The notes beneath the pieces were generated by a model. The model was given only the letters and a program-made list of their open reading frames with translations. It ran no database searches and was not told the origin of the DNA. DNA of 64,000 bases, taken from positions 62,001-126,000 of the forward strand of contig URBN01000001.1 of assembly GCA_900546145.1 (NCBI GenBank), in the 5' to 3' direction. The stretch is from an uncultured Desulfovibrio sp. (GTDB lineage Bacteria; Desulfobacterota; Desulfovibrionia; Desulfovibrionales; Desulfovibrionaceae). Made by a program: the position numbers and the translations under genes. Positions 44,270-53,489 of the stretch are shown one piece after another (position 1 is the stretch's first letter; each line of letters opens with the position of its first letter).

Positions 44270-44911
44270 ATGCCTGTTATTCTCCCCAGTGAAACTGATT
44301 TATACGCTCTGACTGATTCGGAGCTTTCCCTCGGACGCAGCGTGGAGGAGGTTGCCGAATCCCTCCTGGGAGCCGGTATCCGCATTCTGCAGTACAGGGA
44401 AAAGAATCTTAAAGACGGGGCCAAACTTGAAGAATGCCGTATCCTGAGGCGCGTGACGGAGAAGTACCATGCCTGCTTCATGGTGGACGATCACGTTGAT
44501 CTGGCCATGATCTGCCACGCAGACGGCGTGCATGTGGGGCAGGAGGACATTCCTCTGGACGATGTCCGGGCCCTGGTGGGGACATCCATGTGCATCGGTG
44601 TTTCCACGCACGCCCCGGAAGAAGCCCTCGCCGCTGAAAAGGGTGGAGCTGACTATATCGGCGTGGGGCCTGTTTTTGAAACACATACCAAGGCCGATGT
44701 CTGCGCTCCCGTGGGACTCAGGTATCTTGAGTGGGTAAGCGGCCATATTTCCGTGCCGTATGTGGCCATAGGAGGCATCAAGGCCCATAACGTGCGCGAG
44801 GTCTACACGCACGGCGGAAAGTGCTGCGCCCTTGTGTCCGAGTTCGTTGGCGCCAGAGACATTGCCGGTGCCGTGGAACGCGTACGCCGGGCGATGCACG
44901 CGGAAGCCTGA
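44270..44911 (+). CDS. thiE: Thiamine-phosphate synthase (ThiE/TenI family)
   Basis: A 213-residue TIM-barrel protein with QYREKNLKDG, FMVDDHVDLAMICHADGVHVGQEDIP, GVSTHAPEEA, YIGVGPVFETHTKAD and VPYVAIGGI. These match ThiE, which joins HMP-pyrophosphate and thiazole phosphate to thiamine phosphate. ATG 44270 is preceded by GAGGT; an in-frame GTG 12 bases earlier is less likely. It stands alone, without other thi genes, and no TPP riboswitch is visible upstream. TenI proteins share the fold, so a regulatory or salvage role is a lesser possibility. Confidence 0.9.
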   Translation: MPVILPSETDLYALTDSELSLGRSVEEVAESLLGAGIRILQYREKNLKDGAKLEECRILRRVTEKYHACFMVDDHVDLAMICHADGVHVGQEDIPLDDVRALVGTSMCIGVSTHAPEEALAAEKGGADYIGVGPVFETHTKADVCAPVGLRYLEWVSGHISVPYVAIGGIKAHNVREVYTHGGKCCALVSEFVGARDIAGAVERVRRAMHAEA

Positions 44912-44953
44912 AACAAAGGGAGGCTCTCCTCCGGAAAGCCTTCCCCTGTATCG

Positions 44954-45727
44954 CTATTTTTTCCTTGATCTGCTGCTTCCCGAATGCCGGGAGCTCTTTG
45001 AACTCTTTGAGCTCTTACTGCTTTTGACGGAAGAGCGGCGGGAAGACGTGCTTTGGCTTCTTCGTACCTCAGAGCTTCTCCTGTGGCTTTGCTGATAGGA
45101 TTCCGAAGTGGCAAGTTCCGCCACTCTGCCGGCCAGAGCCTGTTCGAGGCCTCTGCCCTCCAGAGCTTCAGGTCCGGCGATAACTCCCAGCCGGAATTTA
45201 CTGGATCCCGTGGTATTGCGTGCAGAAATATTTTTGAGATCCGCCTTGCTGCCCTCAGTGTGCGCTCTGCGGCGCACGAGCAGGACATCGGCCACGAGAG
45301 CGGCTTCGTCACCCTGATGCAGGGAAACGGGCGTTCCGAATCCCTGATTTACTGCGCCGCGCAGAGAAGAATCGCTGGTCCTGCCCCTGCTGACCACCTC
45401 GACCTCCACAATGCGGTCGGCCCGGCTGGGCTGTTCCGTGATCCGGAAGCCGGCCTGGGTGAGTTTTCTGTCCAGGCGCTCCTTGAGGTGCCCGGCCACG
45501 CGCTGTCTGTCGCGGACAACGGCGCAGGCCGTTGCTCCGTAGGCGCCGCCGTTCTTTCCGGCATCGGGATTGGAGTAAACCCTCAGCGAGGAAGGCGCTG
45601 CCGGTTCCATTTCCTCTGCGGGTTCCACGGTGGGAGGAACGCTGCTCCTGTGGTGGGAGGCGCAGGAAACCTGCGTGAATCCGAGGAGCATCATGAATAA
45701 GGCAATGACTGTTTTGCTGTAACGCAT
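44954..45727 (-). CDS. Lipoprotein of unknown function with a Ser/Lys/Arg-rich tail
   Basis: A 257-residue protein. The lipoprotein signal is KTVIALFMMLLGFTQVSC with the lipobox Cys at 22. The central domain (residues 45-190) alternates strands and helices (GHLKERLDRKLTQAGFRITEQPSRADRIVEVEVVSRG) and may resemble the small LPP/DUF4136-like outer-membrane lipoproteins; I do not recognise it firmly. The last 50 residues are almost entirely Ser, Arg and Lys, with repeats of SSK (SSKSSKSSKSS), strongly basic. It lies 38 bp after the TraT-like gene and is likely co-transcribed with it. Function unknown. Confidence 0.72.
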   Translation of the reverse strand: MRYSKTVIALFMMLLGFTQVSCASHHRSSVPPTVEPAEEMEPAAPSSLRVYSNPDAGKNGGAYGATACAVVRDRQRVAGHLKERLDRKLTQAGFRITEQPSRADRIVEVEVVSRGRTSDSSLRGAVNQGFGTPVSLHQGDEAALVADVLLVRRRAHTEGSKADLKNISARNTTGSSKFRLGVIAGPEALEGRGLEQALAGRVAELATSESYQQSHRRSSEVRRSQSTSSRRSSVKSSKSSKSSKSSRHSGSSRSRKK

Positions 45728-45765
45728 TGGTATGTCCGTTTCTGCTGCCTGGGGGCAGCAGCGCA

Positions 45766-46422
45766 TTATTTCCCGTAAGCGGCTGAAATATCCTGAGCCA
45801 GTTTATCTTCGAGGGCATGCAGGGCACTGCTGCGGTCCATGCCGCGTCCGGAGGCGGTCACTGCGTGTTCCTTTGTGACGGGCTCTCCACCTTTCTTCTG
45901 CATGGTGACGGTGCTTTTCATAGCCCAGGTGTTTTCGCTCTTGGCGTCTGCGGCCGAGGCCGACAGGCCGATGAGTGCGCCGGCGCCGGCGCCGATGAGC
46001 GCGCCGCTTCTGCCGCCCGCTATGCTGCCGACTCCGAGTCCGAGCATGGTGCCGACAGCCGTGGTGCCCAGGGCCTGACTGCCGCTGATTCTTCTGCCGC
46101 TGCTGGCTGCGAGGTATGCGTCATTAACTGTGATGTCGATTGTGATGTCTGCCTCTTTGCGGCTGTCCGCGGGATTTATGCCGTGGTCGCTCTGGAGCGT
46201 GGAGGCGACGAGAGAGGCGAGATCGCTGTTGAAACTGCTGTCGCCGCTTTTCACCTCCACAAAGACAGAGGAGGCATCACCTGCCTCCTGCTGCGGAAGA
46301 GCTGACGATGCCGGAACGGGACCCTGTGGAGACTGCGAAGACGCGCAGCCGGCGAGGGAGAAGATCGTGAGGCAGAGGAGCGCAAGCAGGACGGCGGAAA
46401 CAGCGGGTTTTCCGGAATGCAT
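45766..46422 (-). CDS. TraT-like lipoprotein with a glycine-zipper segment
   Basis: A 218-residue protein with lipobox LAGC. It shows VFVEVKSGDSSFNSDLASLVASTLQ, a Gly-rich stretch (GTTAVGTMLGLGVGSIAGGRSGALIGAGAGALIGLSASAADA) and C-terminal LEDKLAQDISAAYG. This order resembles TraT, the surface-exclusion/complement-resistance lipoprotein, though identity is low by eye. ATG 46422 is chosen over 46437 because AAGGAG lies 6 bases before it. An outer-membrane location is likely. The next gene is another lipoprotein. Confidence 0.7.
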   Translation of the reverse strand: MHSGKPAVSAVLLALLCLTIFSLAGCASSQSPQGPVPASSALPQQEAGDASSVFVEVKSGDSSFNSDLASLVASTLQSDHGINPADSRKEADITIDITVNDAYLAASSGRRISGSQALGTTAVGTMLGLGVGSIAGGRSGALIGAGAGALIGLSASAADAKSENTWAMKSTVTMQKKGGEPVTKEHAVTASGRGMDRSSALHALEDKLAQDISAAYGK

Positions 46423-46601
46423 GGCATTCTCCTTCATAATAGACAGGAATCTATCATTGGGTTCAGAGGGTTGTCCAGGAAGGTGGGAGCCCGGTGAAAA
46501 CGGTTCCGGCTCCCAGGCTGAAGTTTGTCTGTGCGGCGGCGGCCTTGACCTTGGAATGTTTTTTCGTATCCTCTCATGGCAAATACAAACCGGAGGGCGC
46601 C

Positions 46602-48926
46602 ATGGGCAAGGAATTAATCATCGTCGAATCACCTGCAAAGGTGAAAACCATACGGAAATTCCTTGGTCCTGACTATGTGGTCAAGGCCAGCGTCGGGCAC
46701 GTGCGGGATCTCCCGTCAAAGACGCTGGGTGTGGACGAGGAGCACGGCTTCGAGCCACAGTACCAGATTATCGCCGATAAGAAAAATATCGTCAGCGACC
46801 TCCAAAACGAAGCCGGTCAGGCTGATGTGACGTATCTCGCACCGGACCCCGATCGCGAGGGCGAGGCCATTGCCTGGCATATTGCCGAACTTCTCAAGGG
46901 CAAGGCGAAGGACCTCAAGCGCATCCAGTTCAACGAAATCACGTCCCGCGCCGTGAAAGAGGCGCTTAAACATCCCCGCGCCCTGAACGCGGATCTTTTT
47001 CATGCCCAGCAGGCCCGGCGTATTCTTGACCGCCTTGTGGGCTACAAGATTTCCCCTCTGCTCTGGAAAACGGTCAAACGCGGAATTTCCGCGGGCCGCG
47101 TCCAGTCCGTGGCGCTCAGGCTCATTGTTGACCGTGAAAAGGAACGCGAGAAATTCCGTCCCGAGGAATACTGGGTCTTCCGGGCTCTTCTGAAAGGAAA
47201 TTCCGGCCCCGCCTTCAGGGTGGAACTGGCCAAAGTGGCCGGCAGCAAGCCCGCCATCACCTGCAAAAAGGAAGCGGACGCCCTGACGGAGTCCCTGCAG
47301 GGTCGTGATTTCATGGTCAGCTCCGTGGACCAGAAGCGCCGTGAAAAGAGCCCACTGCCCCCGTTTACCACATCGACCCTGCAGCAGACGGCGAACCAGC
47401 GCCTCGGCTATTCTGCAAAGCGTACCATGGGTATCGCCCAGCGCCTCTATGAAGGCGTGGAAATGAAGGACGGCAGCGTCACGGCCCTTATCACATACAT
47501 GCGCACGGACTCCACGCGCATTGCCGATGAGGCCAAGGCCGCCGCGGCCCAGTATATCGGGGACACCTTCGGGCAGGATTACCTTCCGGCTTCCATCCGC
47601 AATTACAAAGTCTCCGAAAACGCTCAGGACGCCCACGAAGCCATACGCCCAGTCGACGTCACGGTGACCCCGGACTCCATCCGCGAAAGCCTGACCCAGG
47701 AGCAGTACAGCCTGTACCGGCTTATCTGGAGCCGTTTTGTGGCTTCTCAGATGGCGGCGGCTGTCTTCATGGATACCCGTGTGCTCGTGTCCTGCGGCGA
47801 TACGGAATGGCAGGCGAGGGGACAGCGCGGCCTGTTCGCCGGCTGGGAGGCTGTTTATCCGGCCGGAGACAAGGACGTGGAACTTCCGGCTCTGGAAAGC
47901 GGGGAGAAGCTTGAGCTCGAGAAGCTTGAGCCCGAACAGAAATTTACCCAGCCTCCGGCACGCTACAGTGAAGCAAGCCTTGTGCGCTCCCTGGAAGAAC
48001 TAGGCATAGGACGCCCTTCTACGTACGCGAGCATTATCTCAACCCTTGAGGATCGCGATTACGTGGAACTGCAGGAAAAGCGCTTTGTGCCCACGGATCT
48101 CGGGCGCGTGGTCTGCGAGCAGCTCGTGGATCACTTCGGCCGCCTCATGGACGTCAACTTCACGGCCGGCATGGAGGAAGGGCTCGACAGGGTGGCAGAA
48201 GGGAAGGAATCCTGGAAAGATCTGCTTCAGGGCTTTGCGGATGAATTCAATCCGACGCTCACCGAAGCGGCCAAGACCATGAAAACCGTCAAGGGTGGGC
48301 TTCCCACTTCTCTGAAGTGCCCTGAATGCGGCAAGCCCCTGGTCGTGAAGTTCGGCAAGGCCGGCTCTTTTCTTGCGTGCACCGGCTATCCGGAATGCCG
48401 GTTTACGAGCGATGTGGAGCGCAGGCCTGACGGCCAGCTTGAGATAGCTGAAAAAAAGGAGCCTCAGCTTCAGGTGGTCGGGGTCTGCCCGGAATGCGGC
48501 AGTCCTCTTGTTGTGAAGAAAGCCCACATGGGCAGCCGTTTTATTGCCTGCAGTTCCTACCCCAAGTGCCATTACACGGCTCCGTACTCCACTGGTGTTG
48601 TCTGTCCGAAATGCGGTCAGGGGCATATCGTGGAGAAAAGTTCCCGCAGGGGAAAGATCTTTTATTCCTGTGACAGGTATCCGCAGTGCGATTTTGCCCT
48701 GTGGAATGAACCGGTTGCAAAGACCTGTCCCCAGTGCGGCTCCCCGTACCTCATCCTCAGGAAGACACGAGACGGCGTGAAGATGGTCTGCCCCGTTCGT
48801 GGCTGCGGATACACCGCGGATCCCGACAGCGCCGGAGAGACGCGTCAGGAGAAGGCTGCCCCGGAAGGCGGGAAAAGGCCGGAGCCGGGGGGAGACGGCA
48901 CTACAGGAAACACTCCGGCAGCCTGA
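46602..48926 (+). CDS. topA: DNA topoisomerase I
   Basis: A 774-residue type IA topoisomerase. It shows the Toprim domain (ELIIVESPAKVKTIRKFLG, PDPDREGEAIAWH), active-site ITYMRTDSTRIAD with the catalytic Tyr, and QDAHEAIRP. Four C-terminal zinc-ribbon units follow (CPECGKP, CPECGSP, CPKCGQG, CPQCGSP), one more than E. coli's tetracysteine set. It relaxes negative supercoils behind RNA polymerase. ATG 46602 has GGAGGGCGCC before it. It is divergent from the TraT-like gene. Confidence 0.98.
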   Translation: MGKELIIVESPAKVKTIRKFLGPDYVVKASVGHVRDLPSKTLGVDEEHGFEPQYQIIADKKNIVSDLQNEAGQADVTYLAPDPDREGEAIAWHIAELLKGKAKDLKRIQFNEITSRAVKEALKHPRALNADLFHAQQARRILDRLVGYKISPLLWKTVKRGISAGRVQSVALRLIVDREKEREKFRPEEYWVFRALLKGNSGPAFRVELAKVAGSKPAITCKKEADALTESLQGRDFMVSSVDQKRREKSPLPPFTTSTLQQTANQRLGYSAKRTMGIAQRLYEGVEMKDGSVTALITYMRTDSTRIADEAKAAAAQYIGDTFGQDYLPASIRNYKVSENAQDAHEAIRPVDVTVTPDSIRESLTQEQYSLYRLIWSRFVASQMAAAVFMDTRVLVSCGDTEWQARGQRGLFAGWEAVYPAGDKDVELPALESGEKLELEKLEPEQKFTQPPARYSEASLVRSLEELGIGRPSTYASIISTLEDRDYVELQEKRFVPTDLGRVVCEQLVDHFGRLMDVNFTAGMEEGLDRVAEGKESWKDLLQGFADEFNPTLTEAAKTMKTVKGGLPTSLKCPECGKPLVVKFGKAGSFLACTGYPECRFTSDVERRPDGQLEIAEKKEPQLQVVGVCPECGSPLVVKKAHMGSRFIACSSYPKCHYTAPYSTGVVCPKCGQGHIVEKSSRRGKIFYSCDRYPQCDFALWNEPVAKTCPQCGSPYLILRKTRDGVKMVCPVRGCGYTADPDSAGETRQEKAAPEGGKRPEPGGDGTTGNTPAA

Positions 48927-49006
48927 TCTTCCGCTGAAGATGATATATAATTGTAACCAAAAATCTCACCAGAAAACTTTGAAAAAAATAACTTGTGATT
49001 TCAGAT

Positions 49007-49060
49007 AGTTAGCATTTTTATACGTATGCTAACTTACTGAATTCAAACAGTTTTTTGAAT
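49007..49060. promoter_or_regulatory. Two operator-like palindromes upstream of the RND efflux operon
   Basis: AGTTAGCAT (49007-49015) and ATGCTAACT (49026-49034) are a perfect 9-bp inverted repeat with a 10-bp spacer. A second one follows: ATTCAAA (49041-49047) with TTTGAAT (49054-49060). The surrounding 247 bp is AT-rich and gene-free. TetR- or MarR-type repressors of RND pumps bind such sites, but no regulator gene adjoins the operon. Confidence 0.55.
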
Positions 49061-49174
49061 AGTAGAGGTAATGTCCGAGTGTTGCCCTTCCTCTTTTTTT
49101 ATGCTTTTTTCTCGGGGATAAAATCCGAGTTTTCGGGGCTGTAGGCCCTTCCCCTTTGATGGAGTTCAAGCTTT

Positions 49175-50299
49175 ATGCGTCATTTTGTATGTTTTGTCGT
49201 AACTCTGGCGATGGCTGTCTGTCTTACCGGCTGTAAGCAGGAACAGCAGCAGGCCAAGGCTCCGGCGCCTCTGGTCAGTGTGTATAAAGTACAGGCGAAG
49301 GATGTTCCCTGGCCCTGTGATTTTCAGGCTACTGCGGCTGGGTCGCGTTCGGCCGAAGTGAGAGCCCGAATCACCGGCGTCATCCAGAAGCGTCTTTATA
49401 AAGAGGGCGACTACATCAAGGCCGGGCAGCTTATGTTCCAGATCGAGCGCGATACTTATGAAGCGGCTTATGAGAGGGCGAAGGCTGCCTTCAATAACGC
49501 CGAGCGCGAATGGAACCGCGTGCGTCCCCTGTATGCCGCCAACGCCGTATCCCAGAAGGAACGGGATCAGGCCCTGTCCGACTATGAGAGTGCGAAGGCT
49601 GCTCTGCGCCAAGACAAGGTGAACCTGGATTACTGCCAGGTCGTTGCTCCTGTTTCCGGTTATACCTCCAAGGAATCCATGACCGTTGGCAACCTTGTGT
49701 CCAGCGGCACGCTCCTCACCAGCATCAACCAGACAGATCCTCTGTACATCGATTTTTCCATGTCCGCCCAGGAATATATGCTCAGGCATGATCTTGAGCG
49801 CGAGGGCCGGCTCGTCTTCCCCGAAGGCGGCAGATACAAGGCCCGCCTTACCCTGCTCGACGGCTCCGCGTATCCCAGGGAAGGCGTTGTGAACTTCATC
49901 GACACGCAGGTCATCGCCACCATGAGCGTGATCCGCTGCCGCGCCGAATTCCCCAATGACGACAACAGCATCATGCCCGGTCAGTACGTGCGGGTTCACA
50001 TGGAAGGCGATGTGCTGAAAAACGCCATCCTCATTCCCCAGACCTGTGTCAGCGTGACAAATCAGGGTATGTTTGTGGTGAGTGTGGGGGCGAACAATAT
50101 CGTCAAGCGCAATCAGGTGGAAATCATCACAGCCATCGGCGATGACTACCTTGTCCGCAAGGGCGTCAGCGATGGCGATGTCCTTGTCCGTGACGGCATC
50201 CTCAAGACCGTGGACGGACAGCCTGTCCGCATAGCGCAGGATGAGCCTTCTGCCGGTGCGCCTGAGCAGAAAAACGCCCAGACTCCCGCTGGAAAGTAG
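49175..50299 (+). CDS. RND efflux periplasmic adaptor (membrane fusion) lipoprotein
   Basis: A 374-residue protein with a lipoprotein signal (LAMAVCLTGC). The lipoyl/barrel-sandwich halves are SAEVRARITGVIQKRLYKEGDYIKAGQLMFQIE and VVAPVSGYTSKESMTVGNLV, with an alpha-hairpin between them. The beta-barrel and membrane-proximal domains follow (MPGQYVRVHMEGDVLKNAILIPQTCV). It is of the AcrA/MexA type, bridging inner-membrane pump and outer-membrane channel. The pump gene starts 9 bases after its stop. Confidence 0.95.
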   Translation: MRHFVCFVVTLAMAVCLTGCKQEQQQAKAPAPLVSVYKVQAKDVPWPCDFQATAAGSRSAEVRARITGVIQKRLYKEGDYIKAGQLMFQIERDTYEAAYERAKAAFNNAEREWNRVRPLYAANAVSQKERDQALSDYESAKAALRQDKVNLDYCQVVAPVSGYTSKESMTVGNLVSSGTLLTSINQTDPLYIDFSMSAQEYMLRHDLEREGRLVFPEGGRYKARLTLLDGSAYPREGVVNFIDTQVIATMSVIRCRAEFPNDDNSIMPGQYVRVHMEGDVLKNAILIPQTCVSVTNQGMFVVSVGANNIVKRNQVEIITAIGDDYLVRKGVSDGDVLVRDGILKTVDGQPVRIAQDEPSAGAPEQKNAQTPAGK

Positions 50300-50308
50300 G
50301 TGGCGTCC

Positions 50309-53300
50309 ATGGCAACAGCATCGGCAAGACCGAGTTTTTTCCTGAGACGCCCGATTCTTTCGAGCGTCATCTCCATTATCATCACGCTCTGCGGCGCCAT
50401 TTCCATGCAGGTGCTGCCTATCGCGCAGTATCCTGACCTCATCCCGCCCACGGTCGCCGTGACGGCAAGTTATCCCGGCGCCTCGGCTGAAACCATCGCC
50501 AGCACCGTCCTGGCTCCTCTTGAAGTGCAGGTCAACGGTGTCGAGCATATGCTCTACATGACCTCCACATCGTCATCAGGCGCCGGCTCTGGCAACCTGC
50601 TTGTGTATTTTTCTCTGGGATCCAATGCCGACATGGACCTGGTCAACGTGTGTAACCGCGTCAACCTCGCGCAGACACAGTTACCAGAGACCGTCCGCTC
50701 CCTCGGCATCTCGGTGACAAAGCGATCACCGGCCTTTCTGCTCTTCTTTACCGTGGTATCCCCAGACGGGCGTTACGACAGCGTCTACATGCACAACTAC
50801 ACTACGGTAAACATCATCGATGAGCTGAAACGCGTGGAAGGCGTCGGTCTTGCCCAGCTCTTCGGCAGCAACGACTACTCGATGCGTATCTGGCTCCACC
50901 CGGACAAGATGGCGAAGCTCGGCATCACCGTCTCTGATGTGGCTGCGGCCATTCAGGAGCAGAACACGCAGTTCGCGCCCGGACGTCTCGGCAATACCCC
51001 CTCTCCTGAGGGAACGCTCCTCACCTGGCAGCTCGACGCCCAGGGGCGTCTGCCCGAAGTGAAGGACTTCGAGAACATTATCGTCAAAACCGGTGAAAAT
51101 TCCTCGCGCGTTCTCATCAAGGATATAGCCCGCGTGGAACTGGGCGGTCAGGACTATTCCGTTGACGGCCGGTATAACAACATGCGTTCCGTGGCCGGCG
51201 GTACCTGGCTTCTGCCCGGTGCAAACGCCATCGCCACTGGCGACCGCGTGCTCGCCAAACTGAACGAGCTGAAGAAGAACCTTCCCGAGGGCATGGAACT
51301 GCTCGTCACGGTTGACACGAACGACTTCGTGCGCGCTTCCATCAACGAAGTGATGCATACCCTCGTTGAAGCCATGATTCTGGTCTTCCTGGTCGTCTTC
51401 CTCTTCCTGCAGAACTGGAGAGCCACACTGATTCCGTGCGTCGCCGTGCCCGTGTCCATTGTGGGTACGTTCGCAGGCATGCTCGCTCTCGGTTACACCA
51501 TCAACACGCTGACCCTGTTTGGCCTGGTGCTGGCCATCGGCATCGTGGTTGACGACGCCATCGTTGTCCTTGAAAATGTGGAACGTATCATGACCACGGA
51601 GCACCTTCCTCCCAAGGAAGCCACGGCCAAGGCCATGGGCGAAGTCACCTCGGCTCTTATCGCCATCGTGCTCGTGCTCTGCTCCGTGTTCATCCCGGTT
51701 TCCTTCATGGGCGGCTTGGCCGGCCAGATGTACAAGCAGTTCGCCATCACGATTTCCGTTTCCGTCGTGCTTTCAGGTATCGTTGCCCTGACGCTGACGC
51801 CGGCTCTCTGCTCCCTGCTCCTGAAAGGCAGCACGGACGCGAGCAAGACTCCGCGTTTCTTCGTGGCCTTCAACGCCGGCTTTTCCCGCATCACGCGTGC
51901 GTACGTCAGTACGGTGCGCCATATCAAGAACGCCGGCGTTGTGAGTCTTATCATTTTCTGCGGCGTCATTGCCGGCGTTGTTTTCCTTTTCAGGTCCCTG
52001 CCGACATCCCTGGTGCCTGACGAGGACCAGGGCTACTCCCTGTCCTCGGTCATCCTCGATGACGGTGCGTCTGTACACCGGACGACAGACGTGGCCAAAA
52101 TGGTGACGGATTTTGCCCTGAAGGATAAAATGATCGAGGGTGTCACCGCCATCAACGGTTACGACATGCTCAGCGGCTCTGTGAAAACCAACTACTCAAC
52201 GGTTTTTTACTCCTACAAACCGTGGGAGGAACGTACGGAAAAGGGACAGGACGACAAATCCTTCACGAGCCGTACCATGGCCCTGAACGGTATGCAGCCG
52301 AGCGCCGTTATCCTGAGTTTCACGCCGCCTCCCATCAGCGGCATGAGCACGACAGGTGGTTTTGAAGGATACCTCCAGATGCGCGGCAACGGTTCCCTCA
52401 AGGATCTCGAAGCCAGCGCTAACAAGCTGGCCGCCGCGGTCGCCAAACGCCCTGAAGTTTCCATGATGCGTAACCTCTTCAGCACGAATTCACCGCAGAT
52501 TTACGTGAACCTGAACCGTGAGCGCTGCAAGGATATGGGCATAAGCGTCACTTCCGTCTTCCAGGCCCTTCAGGGATCTTTCGGCACCTATTATGTCAAT
52601 GACTTCAACAGGCTGGGCCGTACCTTCCAGGTGCGCATGCAGGCCGACGCCGGCTACCGCATGAACCAGGAAAACCTGAACGATATCTACGTGCGGAACA
52701 ACAGCGGCGAGATGGTGCCCCTGTCGGCTCTTGTCACCTTCGAGCGCCGTACAGCGCCTGATACCGTTGACCGCTATAACGTTTTCCCCGCAGCCCACTT
52801 TATGGGCAACCCCGCCCCCGGCTATACGACCGGTCAGGCTCTGAAGGCTGTTGAAGACACGGCGAAGGAGATCCTGTCTTCCGATTACTCCGTCGGCTGG
52901 TCAGGATCCTCCCTGCAGGAAAAACTGGCCAGTCAGGACACGTCCACCATCTTCATTCTCGCCCTGGTTATGGTCTTCCTGATCCTGGCCGCGCAGTATG
53001 AGAGCTGGTCCCTGCCTCTGGCCGTTCTCACCTCCGTGCCCTTCGGCGTGCTCGGCGCCCTGATTGCCACGTACGCCCGCGGCCTTTCCAACGACGTTTA
53101 CTTTCAGGTTGCCCTGGTTACCCTCATTGGCCTGTCAGCCAAGAACGCCATTCTGATTGTCGAATTCGCTGTTGACGCGTGGCGCGAGGGCCTGAGCATT
53201 TCCGTGGCCGCACTGCGTGCGTCCAGGCTCCGTTTCAGGCCCATCGTCATGACGTCCCTCGCCTTTATTTTCGGTGTGCTGCCCCTGGCCTTTAGTACCG

Positions 53301-53488
53301 GTGCAGGTGCCAACAGCCGTCACGCCATCGGCACGGCTGTCGTGGGCGGTATGCTTTTCTCAACTTGCATAGCAACGCTCTTCATCCCGTTCTTCTTTCA
53401 GGCCATCACGAAACTGTCCCTGAAGCTCAGAGGCAGGAAGGATCCCAACGAAGGAAAGGGCAGTGAGGAAGAGGAGGTCGGTAAGTAA
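50309..53488 (+). CDS. RND multidrug efflux permease (HAE1/AcrB type)
   Basis: A 1059-residue protein with twelve membrane helices and two large periplasmic loops. The N-terminus is FFLRRPILSSVISIIITLCGAISMQVLPIAQYPDLIPPTV. TM4 has the proton-relay Asp pair (FGLVLAIGIVVDDAIVVLENVERIM). TM10 has the conserved Lys in GLSAKNAILIVEFAVDAWREG. It exports drugs or other amphiphiles in exchange for protons. ATG 50309 follows AGGTGG. The outer-membrane factor gene begins one base after its stop, so all three are one operon. Confidence 0.96.
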   Translation: MATASARPSFFLRRPILSSVISIIITLCGAISMQVLPIAQYPDLIPPTVAVTASYPGASAETIASTVLAPLEVQVNGVEHMLYMTSTSSSGAGSGNLLVYFSLGSNADMDLVNVCNRVNLAQTQLPETVRSLGISVTKRSPAFLLFFTVVSPDGRYDSVYMHNYTTVNIIDELKRVEGVGLAQLFGSNDYSMRIWLHPDKMAKLGITVSDVAAAIQEQNTQFAPGRLGNTPSPEGTLLTWQLDAQGRLPEVKDFENIIVKTGENSSRVLIKDIARVELGGQDYSVDGRYNNMRSVAGGTWLLPGANAIATGDRVLAKLNELKKNLPEGMELLVTVDTNDFVRASINEVMHTLVEAMILVFLVVFLFLQNWRATLIPCVAVPVSIVGTFAGMLALGYTINTLTLFGLVLAIGIVVDDAIVVLENVERIMTTEHLPPKEATAKAMGEVTSALIAIVLVLCSVFIPVSFMGGLAGQMYKQFAITISVSVVLSGIVALTLTPALCSLLLKGSTDASKTPRFFVAFNAGFSRITRAYVSTVRHIKNAGVVSLIIFCGVIAGVVFLFRSLPTSLVPDEDQGYSLSSVILDDGASVHRTTDVAKMVTDFALKDKMIEGVTAINGYDMLSGSVKTNYSTVFYSYKPWEERTEKGQDDKSFTSRTMALNGMQPSAVILSFTPPPISGMSTTGGFEGYLQMRGNGSLKDLEASANKLAAAVAKRPEVSMMRNLFSTNSPQIYVNLNRERCKDMGISVTSVFQALQGSFGTYYVNDFNRLGRTFQVRMQADAGYRMNQENLNDIYVRNNSGEMVPLSALVTFERRTAPDTVDRYNVFPAAHFMGNPAPGYTTGQALKAVEDTAKEILSSDYSVGWSGSSLQEKLASQDTSTIFILALVMVFLILAAQYESWSLPLAVLTSVPFGVLGALIATYARGLSNDVYFQVALVTLIGLSAKNAILIVEFAVDAWREGLSISVAALRASRLRFRPIVMTSLAFIFGVLPLAFSTGAGANSRHAIGTAVVGGMLFSTCIATLFIPFFFQAITKLSLKLRGRKDPNEGKGSEEEEVGK

Positions 53489-53489
53489 C

